Assembly (NCBI GenBank): GCA_016720705.1
Contig: JADKKB010000006.1
Location: 1-48,122 of the forward strand
From: Chloracidobacterium sp.
GTDB taxonomy: Bacteria; Acidobacteriota; Blastocatellia; Pyrinomonadales; Pyrinomonadaceae
DNA: 48,122 nt
Reading direction: 5' to 3'
A program made the position numbers and the translations under genes. Under the pieces are notes generated by a model, which searched no databases, was not told the origin of the DNA, and saw only the letters and a program-made list of their open reading frames with translations. Positions 39,705-48,122 of this stretch are shown in pieces. The first letter of the stretch is position 1. Every line of letters begins with the position of its first letter.

Positions 39705-40076
39705 AAGAGCTATCCGAGTCGGCTGGAGTCTGGAGTTGAACTGTGTCGATTCGAACTTTCCATTCCCGAGTTTCATCGAAGTCACCGCACCGGCGGCGTT
39801 GTAGGTGAAATCGTTGACGTACGTCTTGTAGATCGCCGAAGAATTCTCTTTGCTTGTGACCATCGAAAGATCGCCCGTCGCATCAAGCGTGTTCTTTACA
39901 ACTCTTCCGCTCGGATACTGCTGCTCGACCATCGCACCGCCGAGATTGTACGTGTATGTCATCGCACTATCCGTCGAACCGTTACCGTATGTCACGCCAT
40001 CTGTCGTTTGCTTACTAGCCGTCACTCTTCCTAAGATGTCGAATCCGGTGTATTCCGTCGTCGAGACGAAGTGACC
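39705..40076 (-). pseudogene. Rhs core fragment upstream of IS3
   Basis: About 124 codons of core: VSTTEYTGFDILGRVTASKQ, YGNGSTDSAMTYTYNLGGAM, KLGNGKFESTQFNSRLQPTR, closely matching Rhs-1. It begins abruptly after a junction near 40076 and ends at the IS3 end, whose TGA makes a stop. It shows that orphan cassettes can carry long stretches of core, i.e. substrate for homologous tip exchange. Confidence 0.75.
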
Positions 40077-40123
40077 TAAGACGCCTGACTCTCGAAGCTG
40101 CCACATTCTGAACGTGGTAGATT

Positions 40124-40558
40124 TCAGAATTGAGTTTTGACTTCGTCAACAATTCCGCGCTTATCGAAATAAATCTCAATGTACTTATCTTTTGCGTCCG
40201 GCGCCCTAGCAAATCGCTTGATCAAATGATATTGCCACACATACGCCCAAGCTGGTCCACCTGGGTCAGCAAGGGTAACAGCTTCATCCGGGGGGCCAAT
40301 TTTTTCCATTACCTCGTCACCATTTAAGCCCTTGTGTATTCCATCGACTTTTGACACTAATTCATTTCGTCGAGCTTTGTCCGCCTCAAATGGGAAAACT
40401 GTATTTTTATTAAACCCTTGTATCGCGATGGGATCCCTGCTTACCTGAGGCTGTCGTGCACGTCCCCAAATAGTGCATGACCAAATGAATGAATTAAGTA
40501 TAATCACAATAAAGCAAAGCAGACTCGAAATGCATCGCACCCTGAAAAATACTCTCAT
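40124..40558 (-). CDS. Membrane or lipid-anchored protein, probable immunity protein for tip T3
   Basis: 144 aa from the ATG at 40558, 4 bp after the tip T3 stop. An N-terminal hydrophobic segment (ISSLLCFIVIILNSFIWSCT) could be a lipoprotein signal (SFIWSC). The mature part, GDEVMEKIGPPDEAVTL ... WAYVWQYHLIK ... YIEIYFDKRGIVDEV, resembles the small SmpA/BamE-like fold (GxPD...W.Y.....L.IYFDxxG.V). The SmpA likeness is a pattern impression. Its place suggests immunity to the papain-like tip. Confidence 0.6.
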   Translation of the reverse strand: MRVFFRVRCISSLLCFIVIILNSFIWSCTIWGRARQPQVSRDPIAIQGFNKNTVFPFEADKARRNELVSKVDGIHKGLNGDEVMEKIGPPDEAVTLADPGGPAWAYVWQYHLIKRFARAPDAKDKYIEIYFDKRGIVDEVKTQF

Positions 40559-40562
40559 GATT

Positions 40563-41465
40563 CTATTCCTGTATATCTGGGTATCCCCAGCCACTGTAGA
40601 CGCCCTTGAAATTGGGCTGCTGTCCCTCCGTGCGGCCAAGGGGTGCGGCACCTTTAATAATCTCGAATGTTCCTCCAACTGTCGAATTACTACGCTGGTT
40701 GTTGTTAAGCACAACTCCGCCGGCTTGGAGTGTTTGTGCCACGATGTCTGCGCAGTTTCGATTTAGGCTCCAATCTCCTGGATTTGAACGCAGTTGGTCA
40801 TAGTATTTTTGAATTGCCTTCCAATCCAACCGATCAACGGTCAAAACGTCTGGAGTCGTTTCTCTGGTGTCATCTTTATTTTGGGGTCGTAGAGTTCCAG
40901 TTGCATCGATTGGTGTTTTTGTGATTATCTCACCCAAGGTTCCTCCACCATCTCGTGTCGGATAAAAAGAAATATATATGGGGTCCTTACCCGGATGTGT
41001 AATCTTTATAGCCAGGTGGCCTGGCGAATCTCCATTTGGAGCCCATCGGTAAACCTCCGCTGTTGCCAATCGAGCCGAACCGTGATTAATAAAACCACCC
41101 GCGCCGAATCCAACAATATCACCGTCGGTGTTGATAAATCGCTCATTAGACTTTGGGGTGTAAAGGTGAAATCCGCCTTTTTTACTTGTATACTTCTTAT
41201 AATCGTCAGACCTATCGTCCAAATAGATGAAACTTGATGAGTCTTTATTTGAAATGTAAACAGGCTTCAGTCCATTAGGATCCGTTAGCTTCAGTGGGCT
41301 ATTAAGTACATAAACATAACGATTGAACGATTGTGGAACCGCTGCTTTCGCGCTTGCTAATAGCGGGTCTGGCGAAGTAAAGCGACCGTGAAATTTACCG
41401 TACATTCTAGCTTGAGCAAAATCCAAGTCGGTTTCACGGTCGCGCTCGTAGCCAGTTATGAACGC
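40563..41465 (-). CDS. Orphan Rhs tip T3, papain-like (NlpC/P60-type) amidase candidate (no start codon)
   Basis: Opens at the element-3 junction with AFITGYERDRETDLDFAQAR, then GRFTSPDPLLASAKA, PQSFNRYVYVLNSPLKLTDP. The ~240-aa tip has DSPGHLAIKITHPG (candidate catalytic His) and later SLNRNCADIVAQTLQAGG (candidate catalytic Cys). His before Cys is the circularly permuted order of some NlpC/P60-like amidases. The end is FKGVYSGWGYPDIQE. A peptidoglycan or protein amide target would fit an exported immunity protein, but this is inference. Confidence 0.65.
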   Translation of the reverse strand, partial: AFITGYERDRETDLDFAQARMYGKFHGRFTSPDPLLASAKAAVPQSFNRYVYVLNSPLKLTDPNGLKPVYISNKDSSSFIYLDDRSDDYKKYTSKKGGFHLYTPKSNERFINTDGDIVGFGAGGFINHGSARLATAEVYRWAPNGDSPGHLAIKITHPGKDPIYISFYPTRDGGGTLGEIITKTPIDATGTLRPQNKDDTRETTPDVLTVDRLDWKAIQKYYDQLRSNPGDWSLNRNCADIVAQTLQAGGVVLNNNQRSNSTVGGTFEIIKGAAPLGRTEGQQPNFKGVYSGWGYPDIQE

Positions 41466-41590
41466 GCAATTCGAGATTTCCGTGCGATGCGCATTGCGGC
41501 TTGATGTGTTTTCAAAGAGCTAAAGAAGCGGCTAAAGAAAAAGCGGCTTTCGTGCCAAGTTTTTATTATAACTCGACAGGGCTTTTTAAC

Positions 41591-42527
41591 CTATTTGTTT
41601 GAGGTTTGCCGGAGATTTTCAGTTGCTTTGCCCACCGCTTTTTTTATGTCCGAGATCTCGACCTGGGTGTAGATCTGGGTCGTGTCGAGGCTGGAGTGTC
41701 CGAGCAGTTTTTGGATGTGGCGGAGGCTCGCTCCGTGGCGGAGAAGATGCGTCGCAGGCGTGCCGGAAGGTGTGGACCGTCGCGTTGATCATGGCCGCTT
41801 CCGAAGCGTTCTTTACGATGCTCCATATCTGCGGATACGAGAGGCGCCTGCCCGTAACGGAAAGGAACAAAGCTGTCGGATTCGTGACCGGTCTTTTCTT
41901 CCGGCTTCGGCCTTTTCCCCAGTAGGCTCCGCTCATCAGTTCGACGCGCGATGTGGCGATATATCTCTCGATCCATCGGGCTGCGTTTTCGGTCAGGGAA
42001 CGATGCGTTCTCTCTTTCCTTTGCCTTCGCGGATACGCAAGGTCCTGCCGTCGAAGTCGCATATTCAAGCGGTAAAGCTCTCCGTGACGGATGCCGCAGG
42101 CGTATAGGGTTTCGAGTATGGAGCGATCGCGAACGCCGATCGCTTTGTCGGTGTCGCATTGCTCGATGATCTTCGATATTTCGGCTTCGGTCGGGACGTG
42201 CGGCAATGTGTGTCCGGCTTTGGGAAGATCGAAGGTCTCGGCGATGTTCGCAAGCACTTTATTCGATGTGTAAAGCCATTGGAAAAAGCGTCTGATCCTC
42301 GACACGGTTTGTCTTAAGGATGATGCCTTCTGGTCGGTGTATTTCTTGAGGTGAACAAGGTACGAGTTCAGGTGCGTTTCCTCGGCCTCGTTCCAGCGCT
42401 TTATCAGCCAGGCTTCCTGCAGGTAAAGCTGCAAGTTATTCAGCACTCTCTCGCTCGATCTTCGGAGGTCCTTCGAGTAGCCTTTGGCTTCGAGTTCCGA
42501 GAGGTATTTTTCGATCTCTTTGTTCAC
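41591..42527 (-). pseudogene. Tyrosine recombinase B, copy 3 (three small deletions)
   Basis: 937 bp versus 942 in the intact copies. GCGC-to-GC losses near 41752 and 42058 and a single G loss near 41999 break the frame around the active site (for example CATHLLRHG is lost). GTG start and N-terminal domain are unchanged. Could be sequencing error or real decay. Confidence 0.8.
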
Positions 42528-42747
42528 ATTCGATGGCGTTTTGTATACAGAAGTGACAGCGTAAGACCTTTAACGAGAAGCTTTACGCAATAAGTTGCGG
42601 TTTGTAACTTTGGTGACAATGCGTAACCCGTGCTGCTGCCTCATTTAGTCCGATTACAAACGGTGGATCTTGGTCTATCCTGTCGTACAGGCTGGGAGCC
42701 GTTTCGCACATTTTTTCAGACCCGCGTTTTTGGCGCTCTTTTTACCG

Positions 42748-43719
42748 TTATCGACCGCTTTTTTCTCTGGGATGACAGCGGCTGATGACCTCAGCCAGAT
42801 CGCCCAGTTCGACATGCGTGTAGATCTCGGTTGACGACAGGCGGCGGTGTCCGAGAAGCTTCTGTATCTGCCGTATGTCAGCCCTGCCCTTGAGCAGATG
42901 GGTGGCACATGAATGCCTCATCGTGTGCGGCGTGACGTTCTTTTTTATGTTGGCGTTCTTCGTCCATTTGCGGACGATCCGGCGTATGTCGTCCACGTCC
43001 AGCGGCCCGCCCGAACGCGACGAGACGAACAAGCGGATCTGTCCCGGCTGGGATGCAAAAGCGGTACGCGCCTGTTCGAGATAGAGCTTCAAGGCTGTCT
43101 GCGACGATTGAGTGAGCGGCACCAGCCGCGTCTCATTTCCTTTGCCGTGCTCGATCCGAAGCGTACCCGTCTGCATCTCCACATCGTAGATCGTAAGGCT
43201 CACAAGCTCCGCTCTCCTGATGCCGGTTGCGTACATCACCTCCAGAATGGAGCGGTCGCGAATGTCTCTCGCTTTCTCTATCGGGATGCTCTCGATCAGC
43301 CGCTTCGCTTCGGCGGGGGTGAGGATATTTCGCGGGAGCATCTTCGGCTGCTTCGGCATCTGGATCGAAGCGGACGGGTTGTGAACGATCACGCCTTCCT
43401 GCCACAGCCAGAGAAAGAACCGCTTCATCGCCGCCAGTTTGTTGGCCTGTGCTCCCGATGAAAGCCTCTGCCTTTTCCGGCCCGTTTTTTCGTCTTCCGT
43501 TTCAAGCCGGTAAAGCGAGATCTGATACTGCGAAAGATGCGCGGCCGTCACGTCGGCGATTGAGTTCAAGGCGGTGTTTTCCACCAGCCAATCGAGGAAG
43601 ACCCGTGCATCGCGAGAGTAGTTTACAAGCGTCGCCGGCGAGTAGTTTACGGCCGTCAGATATTCGATAAAGCGGCCTCTTAGAAGCTCCAGTTTTTGCT
43701 TTTGATTCTCCGTCCACAT
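42748..43719 (-). CDS. Tyrosine recombinase A, copy 3 (intact reference copy)
   Basis: 323 aa. N-terminal SAM-like domain (about 1-110: EYLTAVNYSPATLVNYSRDA, AAMKRFFLWLWQEGV). Catalytic residues: Arg168 (ATGIRRAEL), Lys193 (EHGKGNETRLVPL), His265/Arg268 (HTMRHSCATHLL), His291 (LLGHRRLSS) and Tyr300 (TEIYTHVEL). It is distantly similar to recombinase B and sits upstream of it on the same strand. Two different Xer-like proteins suggest that each binds one arm of an asymmetric core site, as XerC and XerD do. Confidence 0.9.
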   Translation of the reverse strand: MWTENQKQKLELLRGRFIEYLTAVNYSPATLVNYSRDARVFLDWLVENTALNSIADVTAAHLSQYQISLYRLETEDEKTGRKRQRLSSGAQANKLAAMKRFFLWLWQEGVIVHNPSASIQMPKQPKMLPRNILTPAEAKRLIESIPIEKARDIRDRSILEVMYATGIRRAELVSLTIYDVEMQTGTLRIEHGKGNETRLVPLTQSSQTALKLYLEQARTAFASQPGQIRLFVSSRSGGPLDVDDIRRIVRKWTKNANIKKNVTPHTMRHSCATHLLKGRADIRQIQKLLGHRRLSSTEIYTHVELGDLAEVISRCHPREKSGR

Positions 43720-43744
43720 CGCGCCAATGCCTCCTTACTCAACA

Positions 43745-44255
43745 ATCAACTGTTAGAAAAGCAGATGATCGATGAGTGTTTTTCTTTAGCCGCATTCAGT
43801 GGGAGTTGCTCCAACACGACCTTTGCTTTTATTTTTCCCCTTTAAAAGCTTCTCCACTGACCACAAGGTCGGCTTAAGTTTCTTTTCTGTCTGCAATTAA
43901 CCTTGTGATTCGACCACCACAAGGTACCCTCAAGGTCGCCTTTTTTACCACAAGGTCCACAAGGTTTGCTGTCGGGCGTCCGGCTTTTTTCTTTAGCCGC
44001 TTCGTCTTCTTTTCAACGTCACCATCAGGCCGCCCCGAGTTCACCCGATAGCCGTGCGAACGAGCGAAGCGGTCTGCGAGGAACGAGCGCCCGCGGAGCG
44101 AGAGAGCCGGAGCGGACGGCGTACGATAATGAGCTTTTATGTCCGTAGTGTTTTTTACGAAGGACATAAAAAGGATTATCGGATGACGGCAGCGACCGGG
44201 AGCGAAGGCATCCGAAGCGAACAACGGCGGGCGTTACTTACACGCACCTTCACCG
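43745..44255. other. Origin-like region with CCACAAGGT iterons, copy 3
   Basis: Iteron cluster at 43860-43965, TTCTTTAGCCGC motifs on both sides, complete long hairpin at 44124-44181. Layout as in copy 1. Confidence 0.5.
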
Positions 44256-44261
44256 CTTGGC

Positions 44262-46898
44262 CTATCGACTCGCCGCTTTCTCTTTAGCCGCGTCCTTTAG
44301 TCGCGTTTTCAACTCGTCAACTCCGGTCAGTCCGCGCAGGCTTTGCACCTCGCTCTCCGCATCGCTCGCCAACTGGTACACGCTCGGCTTTCCGTTCACC
44401 GCCTGGATCGCCCAGAGATATTCCATCTCGACCAGCTTCTGGCAATACATCCTCACCTGCCAGTCGCTCCATGCGGTCGTCTCGCGTATCTCCCGGCGTG
44501 TAAGTTGGACATCGCAAGCCTTGATCTTTAGTTCTTCCGCTCGTCTCTTACACGCTTCTCTTATCGCCTCGAACATTCCACGCACGGGCGGCGCCAGCTC
44601 GTCCATTGCCTTGCCGAGGATCTCCTCGGCCAGCTCGTTCGCGAGTGCAATATCGGACAGCTCGACCTCGACATATTCGATCTCGATCTCGCCGCGTTTC
44701 GCGGTTTTGATCTCTCTTTGATATTGGTGAAGAAGTGCTATCGAGTTGATAAGCGAGAGATACTTTCTTTGCTCTCGGCGGTGGATGAGTCTTTCGCTGG
44801 GGTAGGTCAGATGTTCGACAAAAGGGTTGACGACGGCCAGCGGTTTGAGCATTCTTTGGGCGTGGTGATGCAGCCGTTTGATCTCTTCCGATTCCGCCTT
44901 TTCCAGCACTCCCGAAAGACTGTGCTGATGCCGCTGCTGTGAAAGAATGATCCGCGTCTGCTCGATCGATTCGTTCATCGAAAGCTGCACAAAGCGGCTG
45001 CGGGTCTCCTCGTCGAACGCTTCGGCTGAGGTCGTCGTTATCACGATCACAACGGGTCCAAAGACTTCGTAATGTTCCGTCGAAAGTTTCCCGGTCGCCG
45101 GGTCCGTCCGGGTCGCCGCGATCGAAAGCCTCTGATCCGAGGCAAGCGTCCTAAGTGAGTAGACGGCCTGCATCGCTCCTTCGTCCTCGGCGATCACCAG
45201 CATCTTTCTTTGCAATGAATAAGGGTCTTTGTAGAAAAGAGCCTGGCCGGTCAGCCTCGTAACCCTGACAAGCTCCTCCGGCGGCACAAACGCACAGAGA
45301 GCGTCCTGCAATGCCGATTTGCCAGCACCCGAACGGGCGACGATAAGCAGGGCAAGCGGTTCCGTCAGTTTCCGGCTGATCGACCCCAGGTAAGCCGTCA
45401 ACACCGTCGAGCGTTCGCCCACCAGACCGCACCGCCGGAAGTCCTCCACTATTCGCTCACACAGCTTTTCGTCTTTCAGGAAAGCTATCGCCTCCCGCTT
45501 CTCGGCCTCGGTCATCGCCGCCGTCGATTCCGCTTCATTGGTCGAGGTCTTTCGCATCGACAGCCTTTCGGCTTCGAGCGTTTCGATCAGCGAAAGTAGA
45601 TCGGCATTGATAACAGATTCGTTCACGCGGCAATGCTTGGCGGCTATCTGCGCGAAGTTCGCCCTCGCTCTTGCCTGATAAAGATCGAGCGTGTCCAGGT
45701 GAAAGAGATTCCCCACATTAAGACGCAAGTTTATTTTCAGCTTCTCAAGTCCGACGCCCGTCAGCGCGCACTCTGTATTCCCGATTGTCGAGAACGATCT
45801 GCAATGTTCCATCGGGCAAAGGCACACTCCCTGCGGCCCGCGTTTCCGCCGTCTCTCCGTCTCCGCGTCTCTGCGGTTCAATAAGTCTTTGGACCGCCTC
45901 AAGCGTTCCGCCATTTACAACGAACTCCGATGCGTCTTTTGCCGGAAGATCGACCGTGCGGCTTTCTATGCCGATTGCCGATAGCTTCTCGGCGAACTTT
46001 AGGGCGGCTTCGCGGCCCGCATCGTCCGCGTCGAGCATTAGCACGACTCGTCTGATCCGGGATTCCTGCAGGTGCGCGAGGATCTCATCCGTCAGAGCGT
46101 TCACGCCGTAGGCACAAGTCACATTCCTGATGCCGATCGACCACAGAGCCAAAGCGTCGATCACGCTCTCGGTCAGGACGATCTCGTCCGTCTCTTTTGC
46201 TCCGCCGGATTGAAAAGCCCTCGCCGCTTGCCCGAAAGATACAAGTGCTGCTGCTTTTCCGTGTGCCGGGCGTAAAGACCGACTGCTTGATTCGTGCCCG
46301 CGTCAACGAGCGGAAAGACCACCGAGCCGTACATCGTCTCATTGCCTTTCTCATTCAAAAGTCCAAGTGATTCGAGACTCCTACGACCGTCCGGGTTCAC
46401 ACGCCCGCGCAGTGTGCCGTCAACATAGCCCAGGCGAAAGACCCGGACCGCTTCCGGCGTGATCCCGCGACTTTGCAAATAAGCGATCGCCTTCTCATTT
46501 TTCACCAGCGATTTGTGATAGTAGCTGACGGCTTTCTCCAGATATTCCAAAGCAGTGGTCTGTGGCCGGTTATCAGTGGTCAGTTGCTTATCCTCCTCGG
46601 CGTCTCGGCGTCTCTGCGGTTCAATTTCCTGCAATAAAGCAAAGGCCTCCGCAAAGCCGATCCCGTCCGCTTTCATCACAAAGCTGAACGCGTCCCCGCC
46701 CTCGCCGCATTTGCCCAGGCAGTTCCACAAGCCTTTTCTTTCATCGACGGCAAACGACGGCTCCGTATCTTCATGAAACGGACAAAGCCCCCAAAGCTGC
46801 CGCCCTTTCTTCCGCAGCTCAACCCCGCGCGACCGAACCACATCCGCCAGGCTGATAGTTTGCTTCAATGCCAGAATGTCCTCGTTTTCGATTGCCAT
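44262..46898 (-). pseudogene. Primase-ATPase fusion, copy 3 (two frame breaks)
   Basis: 2,637 bp versus the expected 2,640. A one-base C loss near 46202 (CTCCCGCC to CTCCGCC) cuts the Toprim part, and a 2-bp loss near 45767 cuts the primase/ATPase join. All domain motifs remain in some frame. The first 25 codons differ from copies 1 and 2 (ISLADVVRSRGVELRKKG), with several silent changes, matching the switch to a different XRE gene just upstream. Confidence 0.8.
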
Positions 46899-46969
46899 AG
46901 AAAAAGCTGTCAAGTATTATTTTCAGTTTTTTTGAAGAAAGCAGGGCTTTGCTAACATTGACGAACTAA

Positions 46970-46987
46970 TGCTAGGTTATACTAGCA
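46970..46987. promoter_or_regulatory. Palindromic operator candidate of element 3
   Basis: TGCTAG, GTTATA, CTAGCA: perfect 6-bp arms around a 6-bp centre, overlapping a possible TATACT -10 box 76-91 bp before the XRE3 start. TTGACG lies upstream at 46958 but with a short 14-bp spacer. Not present in copies 1 and 2, which fits the different regulator. Confidence 0.45.
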
Positions 46988-47062
46988 AGCAATGTCAAGC
47001 CGAAAGCAAAAGGATGGTTACAAGAGATGAGATTGAAAAAGTGGCTTTATACTGTCGAAGTT

Positions 47063-47533
47063 ATGGCAGGCAGACCGGCAGAAAAAGAAGCCCCGTTTTT
47101 TGGAAAGAGACTTTCGGCGGTGCGCCGCAGTAAGGGCTTAACCCAACAGCAACTAGCGGACAAGCTCGGCATCAAGCGCTCGCTGATCGATTACTACGAA
47201 ACGCGATCCCCGAACCCGGCCCTGGATTTCATCGAACGCTCCGCCGCCGCTCTCGAAGTGTCGGTCGCCGAACTATTGGGCAGCCAGCCCAATGCCTCAC
47301 GCTCAAAGCCCGGCCCGCAGTCGCAGCTCCAAAGAAAGTTCGAGCAGGTCAAGCTCCTCCCCGACCGGAAAAGAAAAAGCCCCACCCCCGCACCGGCTTT
47401 GGGAAAAAACAGCGGGGGGGGGGACAGGGCCACGGCGCCCCCGCCCCCGCAAACCCGGGGGGCAGAAGTTTCGCCAATGATGGCTCCTGGAATGTACGTG
47501 CAGATATTTATCGTCTCGCTTTGCTATGTTTAA
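47063..47533 (+). CDS. XRE-family regulator of element 3 (different type; tail suspect)
   Basis: Helix-turn-helix homologous to the copy-2 regulator but clearly diverged: FFGKRLSAVRRSKGLTQQQL, DKLGIKRSLIDYYETRS, FIERSAAALEVSVAELL. The start MAGRPAEKEAPF aligns with MISQGGRPAKKE; an earlier ATG at 47027 is possible. The homologous tail begins (LQRKFEQVKLLP) and then turns into low-complexity residues (GKNSGGGDRATAPPPPQTRG) encoded by C and G runs at about 47370-47460. The true C-terminus is therefore doubtful. Confidence 0.7.
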   Translation: MAGRPAEKEAPFFGKRLSAVRRSKGLTQQQLADKLGIKRSLIDYYETRSPNPALDFIERSAAALEVSVAELLGSQPNASRSKPGPQSQLQRKFEQVKLLPDRKRKSPTPAPALGKNSGGGDRATAPPPPQTRGAEVSPMMAPGMYVQIFIVSLCYV

Positions 47534-47837
47534 TGAACGTACATGCAAATCATTGGATAGAAACAACTGGATTTATATTTGGTTCTTGCGGAGCCCCTTT
47601 CGATTTCAAATAAACCGTCTTCTGGGTCCGTTTCCACTTTTGTTATGCTCTTTGTCACTTTGCCTCGGCTTTTAGGTTGATTTTAGTTTTTTTAATGCGG
47701 TTTTCTTAGGTCTAACAAAGCCACGATTCCTTTGATGTTGTTCCTCGTCCCGCATGGACATTGTATTGCTTTGACGCGTTATTGCAAAGGATCGTCACCG
47801 TTATACTAACGAAAACCCGGCCAATTAATATTTTCAT
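47530..47837 (-). pseudogene. Probable degraded immunity gene I5
   Basis: An ATG at 47837 behind GAGAGAGG opens MKILIGRVFVSITVTILCNN, a signal-peptide-like start, ending after 41 residues at 47712. A second frame then reads KVETDPEDGLFEIERGSART up to a stop at 47530. The pieces could be one exported small protein broken by an indel in the A-rich stretch near 47690. Position, directly after a tip-like C-terminus and before XRE, is the same as that of the lipoprotein beside elements 1 and 2. Confidence 0.3.
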
Positions 47838-47841
47838 ACGG

Positions 47842-48122
47842 TTAGTTTCCTCTCTCCAATTTGTTCATCGCCTTCTTGGCCTTGTCGGGCAAAGAGTTAC
47901 CGGAAGATTTGTTCCATCGTTGGTATAGCTTGCTTTTCGCCCTGGATTTTCTCTCATATCCCTTCTTGTGGTGGGTTAAGGCTTAAACTTTTTCTGAAAA
48001 CTGTGCGTCCAGATTTTTGGCAATGGGTCCCTTTTTGATCTGCTTACCTATCTCTTTTGACTACCTAATTCCACATTTGTCCTTTATGGTATCTAAAGAT
48101 TTTTGTTGTTCGTAGAAAGTCA
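47842..48122 (-). pseudogene. Possible C-terminus of another orphan tip (T5), cut by window edge
   Basis: One frame runs from the window edge to the stop at 47842 with only two in-frame stops (TAG, TAA). Between them it reads protein-like sequence: SLDTIKDKCGIR, SKEIGKQIKKGPIAKNLDAQ, ALTHHKKGYERKSRAKSKLY, NSLPDKAKKAMNKLERGN. It is strongly basic. Continuous phase across both stops suggests point-mutation decay or base errors. No family recognised; tip identity rests on position. Confidence 0.3.

Larger units (their letters stand above)
41457..47530. mobile_element. Dual tyrosine-recombinase element, copy 3
   Basis: Left border TATGAACGCGCAATT at 41457-41471, identical to copy 1 for the following kilobases. 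It differs at the other end: from about 46930 the sequence diverges and a different XRE gene follows. Recombinase A is intact here; recombinase B and the primase-ATPase have frame breaks. Right border not defined; set at the end of the XRE frame. Confidence 0.7.

Overview
The window is a long, mostly minus-strand polymorphic-toxin (Rhs) region. Two large Rhs genes (about 2.2-9.1 kb and 13.9-19.2 kb) carry or adjoin VCBS/FG-GAP repeats (DGDGKxDxAVWRPS), and orphan Rhs C-terminal tips with immunity genes follow. Rhs genes mixed with VCBS repeats and a moderate GC content suggest an Acidobacteriota bacterium, perhaps Blastocatellia. That is an inference from gene style; the window has no rRNA or housekeeping gene.

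Layout, plus coordinates. 1-0.96 kb: decayed Rhs core and a pseudopilin-like remnant. 0.96-9.13 kb: Rhs-2 with internal VCBS repeats and an M15-type peptidase tip, followed by a Ycf48-like lipoprotein; the locus carries one in-frame stop and many frameshifts. 9.2-11.1 kb: tRNA-Asn 3' fragment, pseudopilin-like gene, palindromic element and decayed Rhs core. 11.1-20.4 kb: VCBS membrane protein, then Rhs-1 (HELEH metallopeptidase tip) and its immunity gene, then an orphan Rhs fragment with a DUF4288 immunity gene. 20.4-21.5 kb: resolvase and IS3 remnants. 21.5-48.1 kb: an array of orphan tip/immunity cassettes interleaved with three near-identical copies of a ~5.5-6 kb mobile element.

Each element carries a divergent XRE regulator, a primase-ATPase fusion (CHC2 zinc finger, Toprim, P-loop ATPase; 879 aa when reconstructed), an iteron-rich origin-like region, and two tyrosine recombinases. 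Read along the minus strand, every copy stops at the same codons of the Rhs core (GYER), just before a tip. The junction there forms inverted arms around a 6-bp spacer, which is how tyrosine-recombinase core sites look. I infer an episome-like element that uses the Rhs tip junction as its integration site and may rearrange or spread toxin/immunity cassettes.

Reading-frame damage is widespread. Copy-to-copy comparison shows seven frame-breaking losses of exactly 2 bp in GCGC contexts, so part of the damage may be sequencing or assembly error. Gene products below are described after joining frames where the protein evidence is clear.
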